This document shows positions 61,095 to 64,000 of a stretch of DNA of 64,000 nt, in pieces (position 1 is the first letter of the stretch; the number at the start of each line of letters is the position of its first letter). The translations under genes were made by a program, and so were the position numbers. This DNA is from an uncultured Pseudomonadales bacterium (GTDB lineage: Bacteria; Pseudomonadota; Gammaproteobacteria; Pseudomonadales; Azotimanducaceae), in contig CALSMJ010000006.1 in the NCBI GenBank assembly GCA_943787425.1, positions 1 to 64,000 on the forward strand, read 5' to 3'. The notes under the pieces are model-generated. The model worked only from the letters and a program-made list of their open reading frames with translations. It did no database searches and had not been told where the DNA came from.

Positions 61095-61322
61095 AACACC
61101 CTGAACGTCGGGGTAGGCCTTCGATTGTCGTGCTGAGCGTGTGCAAAGTAAAGCGCAGTTTTAGCGGTCGAATTGCATTGCGGAACCCTTAAGCAGGCAT
61201 CTTTTTCGGTGGCAGAATTCGGTTCTGACCCAAACTCCGGTTAATATGGCGTGCTGACGGGTTAGCGCGCAGGCGGTTAGGCAGACTTTTTTCGGGAAGG
61301 GCACTGTACCAAGGACAAGATC

Positions 61323-61673
61323 ATGACCATGACACGATTTATTTCGAGCCTGCTGTTTTCGAGCGCCTTCATCTGGGTTGCCGTCGAGTTTTTTGACGTT
61401 GAGACCGAGGTGGTCTACGTCTTGTTTATTTTTTCGCTGATTTTAGTCGGCGCGGCGATTGTCACCGGCCTTTTGATCTCCCCCCTTTTGCGGAAAATCT
61501 TGCAGCGTCCCGGGTCAAGTTTATTGAGTCAGCTTCGTGCTGAAACCCAAGAGTTGGCAGACGCTGATATAAACGTGCCGCCCGTTGATGACCCAGCGGG
61601 CGGGCCAGAGGTGGACCCAAGCCAGTCCTCAAAGGATGGCCCCGGACTGGCTTCAAAAGACACAGCGCCTTAG
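61323..61673 (+). CDS. Small membrane protein of unknown function
   Basis: A 116-residue protein I do not recognise. It has two hydrophobic segments, FISSLLFSSAFIWVAVEFF and VVYVLFIFSLILVGAAIVTGLLI, then a basic loop (LLRKILQRPG) and a disordered acidic/proline-rich C-terminal tail. AAGGA precedes the ATG. The stop meets the convergent lepB stop with a 4-base overlap. The position next to lepB does not indicate function. Confidence 0.7.
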   Translation: MTMTRFISSLLFSSAFIWVAVEFFDVETEVVYVLFIFSLILVGAAIVTGLLISPLLRKILQRPGSSLLSQLRAETQELADADINVPPVDDPAGGPEVDPSQSSKDGPGLASKDTAP

Positions 61674-62356
61674 TCTGCTCGCGCGAGGGATTGAAAAAAC
61701 CGATCGCCTCGGGGCAAATAGTAGTCCTCATAGTCGACTGAAAAAGCAACCGTGTGAGCGCGACCGGTTATCCGGTCTGCGGCAATTAGGCCGATGTAGC
61801 GCGAGTCCTTACTATTATCTCGATTGTCCCCAAGCATAAGGTATTGTCCATCGGGCACTAAAATCGGGCCAAAATTATTGTGCGCGTTCGGCGGCGCGGG
61901 CCGCAGCATCACGGAACGAGCCGAGGCCTCGATGGTTTCCAAATAAAAACGATGCCGGTGGCGTTCATAGGCATTTAGGGCCGGTAGCTGATCTTCTGCC
62001 AGCATGGCGTAGTCGGCCATGCGACCATTGATCTCGAGTTGGTTGTTGATCAGTGCAATTCGGTCACCGGGAATACCAATGACCCGCTTAATCAATAACT
62101 CTTCCGTCTCGGGTGAAAAAAAAGTCACGATTTCACCGCGCGTCGGCTGGTTCCAAGTCATCAGCCGAATGGCCGATAACGGCACGCGCAGGCCGTAGGC
62201 GAGTTTGTTTACGATGACGCGATCGCCGTCAAGAATGGTGGGTTTCATTGAGCCCGTTGGAACCTGATTCCAATCTGCGATTGCAGATCGAAACAGCACC
62301 ATCACCACCAAAAATATCAGCAGCCCGCGCCACTCCTGCCAAAACCGATTTACCAT
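61670..62356 (-). CDS. lepB: Signal peptidase I
   Basis: A 228-residue inner-membrane protease. One N-terminal membrane segment (LLIFLVVMVLFRSAIADW) anchors it. The nucleophilic serine is in QVPTGSMKPTILDGDRVIVNK and the general base lysine in LLIKRVIGIPGDRIALI. The box GQYLMLGDNRDNSKDSRYIGLI is the usual signal-peptidase C motif. It removes signal peptides from exported proteins. It is shorter than E. coli LepB. No lepA or rnc is adjacent here. Confidence 0.94.
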   Translation of the reverse strand: MVNRFWQEWRGLLIFLVVMVLFRSAIADWNQVPTGSMKPTILDGDRVIVNKLAYGLRVPLSAIRLMTWNQPTRGEIVTFFSPETEELLIKRVIGIPGDRIALINNQLEINGRMADYAMLAEDQLPALNAYERHRHRFYLETIEASARSVMLRPAPPNAHNNFGPILVPDGQYLMLGDNRDNSKDSRYIGLIAADRITGRAHTVAFSVDYEDYYLPRGDRFFQSLARAD

Positions 62357-62630
62357 TGATGATCAATCCCAAAATCAGAGCTCCAGTCTAATTGAGTCAC
62401 TGATTGATGCAACTGCTCAAAGCGGCGCTGGGATCATTTGCTGTAACGCGGTTTGTGTAAGCACGCTTTGCGGCGCAAGGGTTGGCGTCTTGACAAATCC
62501 CGGAGCCTGCCGTTTTGAACACAATGGGCACGTCCAGTCTAAGATCGATACGGTGGCATTGTTTAATGGATTAGGCTTGAGTGGGGGCCAATGCGTATAC
62601 TCACGCTTTAAGGTGCTACTGGAGATCGAC

Positions 62631-63416
62631 GTGCTCGCTGTGACCACCGAACTGGACCTTGTGCTCGATTGCGACACACCCGTGATCTTTAAGCTGGTTC
62701 CAAGTCTGCGCCCGGATCAGGTGATTCGGGGTTTGGTCTTCGATTTGGCGGGTGGACTTGAAGAAACGCATTTTTTAGACGGTCATGGTAATGCGTGCGT
62801 GCGCGCGCTGATGCGCCGGGGGGCGTCATCGTTGCGGGTTGCCTTCCAGGGCCAGCAGATCTCTGATGCCTCAGCCAGAGCCGGCCAATTCGTGCCGATT
62901 CAGGCATTGCCGATTGCGGTATTGCCCTTTTTGCAGCCCTCGCGATACTGCGAGGCGGATCAATTTCTGAACCTTACGCGCGACGTCATTAACGGTTGCT
63001 CGCCCGGATTTGAGCAAGTCCTGCGGATCTGTACCTTCGTGCAAACCAAGTTTACCTATGCGCCAGGCTCGAGTACGGCGCCGCGTTCAGCCCTTGCGGC
63101 AATGCAGGACAACATCGGTGTTTGCCGCGATTTTGCCCATGTATCGATCGCTATGTTGCGTAGCATCAGTATTCCTGCGCGCTATGTGGTGGGTTATTTG
63201 GGCGGTCTGCTGCCTCAGGATATCCACGCTTGGGGTGAAGCCTACGTGGGCAATCAATGGGTTTCATTTGATGCAACCCCGGGTCTCGCGCAGGGCGAGC
63301 GTATTGCGATTGCGGTGGGTCGGGATGCAGCAGAAGTTGCGATCATGGATCAATTCGGCCCCTTACCGAGCAGCAGTCAAATGCAGGTTTCGGTCCGTGT
63401 TCAGGATTCGGTTTAA
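62631..63416 (+). CDS. Transglutaminase-like domain protein
   Basis: About 261 residues. An N-terminal beta domain (TTELDLVLDCDTPVIFKLVPSLRP, ETHFLDGHGN) precedes the papain-like transglutaminase core: NIGVCRDFAHVSIAMLRSISIPARYVVGYLGG with the catalytic Cys, DIHAWGEAYVGNQWVSFDATPG with His and Asp. Bacterial members are probable peptidases or hydrolases, with unknown substrate. The GTG at 62631 is chosen because GGAG lies six bases before it and the family N-terminus starts there; the ATG at 62490 is unlikely. Confidence 0.83.
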   Translation: MLAVTTELDLVLDCDTPVIFKLVPSLRPDQVIRGLVFDLAGGLEETHFLDGHGNACVRALMRRGASSLRVAFQGQQISDASARAGQFVPIQALPIAVLPFLQPSRYCEADQFLNLTRDVINGCSPGFEQVLRICTFVQTKFTYAPGSSTAPRSALAAMQDNIGVCRDFAHVSIAMLRSISIPARYVVGYLGGLLPQDIHAWGEAYVGNQWVSFDATPGLAQGERIAIAVGRDAAEVAIMDQFGPLPSSSQMQVSVRVQDSV

Positions 63417-63590
63417 CGTCTGGTGCGCAATGACCCTGCAGTGGTGAACCGTGCTTTTTGTCAAGACGTTTCTCGTAACGGCGCTTTAAGGGATGATGCC
63501 CGCACTTTGCTGCAACTTCTGAGCGCAGTCTGTGGCGCCATCGGGGTTTTTGCGTTTTGGGGGACGCTAAGGGGGGCGCCAAGCGGGCGC

Positions 63591-64000
63591 TTAGCCAGCG
63601 GCGTGCGCCGCGACCCGGACTTTTACCAATAGGTCAACCTGGGTATTGGGTGCTGACACATAGGCACCGGAAACGGGGGTAACATACTTGGGATCTGGCG
63701 CCACAGCGACCGTAATGTGTTGCATGCCAGTAGGGCGCCCAACGGTGGGATCAAAACCGATCCAGCCGTAGTCTTTGAAATAAACTTCTGCCCAGGCATG
63801 CGTTGCGCCATCTTCAGTCTCGAATTGGTGGCTCAACAAATAGCCCGACACAAAGCGAGCGGGCAGGCCGCAGCTGCGAACAACCTCGATCAATAGCCAG
63901 GCCAAATCTCGGCAACTGCCACTGCCAAGGGCCAATGTTTCCAGGCAGGTCTGGACGCCCGGCGTTGCTCGCGTTTGGTATGCAATGACGGTTTTAATGT
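63591..64000 (-). CDS. Transglutaminase-like domain protein, 5' part missing at the window edge
   Basis: The frame is open to the right edge, so only the C-terminal ~136 residues are seen. They hold the full active site: TPGVQTCLETLALGSGSCRDLAWLLIEVVRSCGLPARFVSGYLL with Cys, THAWAEVYFKDYGWIGFDPTVG with His and Asp, and MQHITVAVAPDPKYVTPVSG. This is the COG1305-type core. It converges on the other transglutaminase gene with 174 bases between the stops; the two differ clearly in sequence and are not a recent duplication. Confidence 0.85.
   Translation of the reverse strand, partial: IKTVIAYQTRATPGVQTCLETLALGSGSCRDLAWLLIEVVRSCGLPARFVSGYLLSHQFETEDGATHAWAEVYFKDYGWIGFDPTVGRPTGMQHITVAVAPDPKYVTPVSGAYVSAPNTQVDLLVKVRVAAHAAG

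Overview
The window reads as chromosomal DNA of a Gammaproteobacterium of moderate GC. Support comes from family content rather than a marker gene: a DUF3080 lipoprotein, DjlA, a long Prc protease, FklB-type FKBP, LepB, a RibB fused to a dead RibA half, GlcDEF, PdxA, three-gene PntAA/PntAB/PntB and a TatT-DctPQM TRAP system. No rRNA, tRNA, CRISPR array, prophage or integrase was seen. Fatty-acid and acyl-CoA genes are frequent: several acyl-CoA dehydrogenases, an acyl-CoA carboxylase, MaoC proteins and an acyl-CoA synthetase. This suggests an aerobic heterotroph that degrades organic acids and lipids.

Layout: 1-2.1 kb, end of a NorD-like VWA protein, a VOC protein and an MFS transporter. 2.3-2.4 kb, two adjacent heptanucleotide tandem arrays. 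2.5-5.4 kb, alpha/beta hydrolase, pdxA and a ketopantoate-reductase-like gene. 6-10 kb, acyl-CoA dehydrogenase, predicted methyltransferase, VOC protein and a beta-lactamase-fold hydrolase. 10.28-10.45 kb, a short gene for a double-glycine leader peptide. 10.5-13.3 kb, the pnt operon. 13.7-18.3 kb, carboxyltransferase overlapping a DsbD/ScsB-type reductase, then two MaoC-type genes. 18.7-20.9 kb, a REP-associated transposase, an orphan ExbD and a histidine phosphatase. 21.5-25.2 kb, the TRAP operon. 25.3-30.6 kb, a gamma-glutamyltransferase behind a heterodimeric ABC exporter pair. 30.8-34.1 kb, a glutathione transferase and a paired acyl-CoA dehydrogenase. 34.3-40.3 kb, MBL hydrolase, GAF/HD-GYP protein, glutamine synthetase family gene with an overlapping unknown, and RibBX. 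40.4-44.2 kb, glcDEF. 44.2-49.9 kb, DUF1330, a transcarbamylase, a SRAP protein behind a triple 15-bp repeat, and an acyl-CoA synthetase coupled to a second gamma-glutamyltransferase. 50.1-64 kb, DUF3080, phosphomannomutase, DjlA, an APH-like kinase, PhoD-like phosphatase, nitroreductase, Prc, FKBP, a Qnr-like pentapeptide protein, LepB and two convergent transglutaminase-fold genes.

Four otherwise normal genes (glutathione transferase, acyl-CoA dehydrogenase large subunit, transcarbamylase, phosphomannomutase) are each broken by one base. Two of these families are housekeeping, so assembly or sequencing indels are at least as likely as real decay.

The most interesting item is the 54-codon gene at 10282-10446. 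It has a strong ribosome binding site, a leader matching every conserved position of double-glycine export leaders, and a 39-residue hydrophobic, acidic, cysteine-free core. No C39 peptidase transporter lies in the window. Other items worth following are the heptamer arrays, the triple minigene repeat before the SRAP gene, the transposase lacking its catalytic tyrosine, the Qnr-like pentapeptide protein and the transcarbamylase without the HCLP motif.
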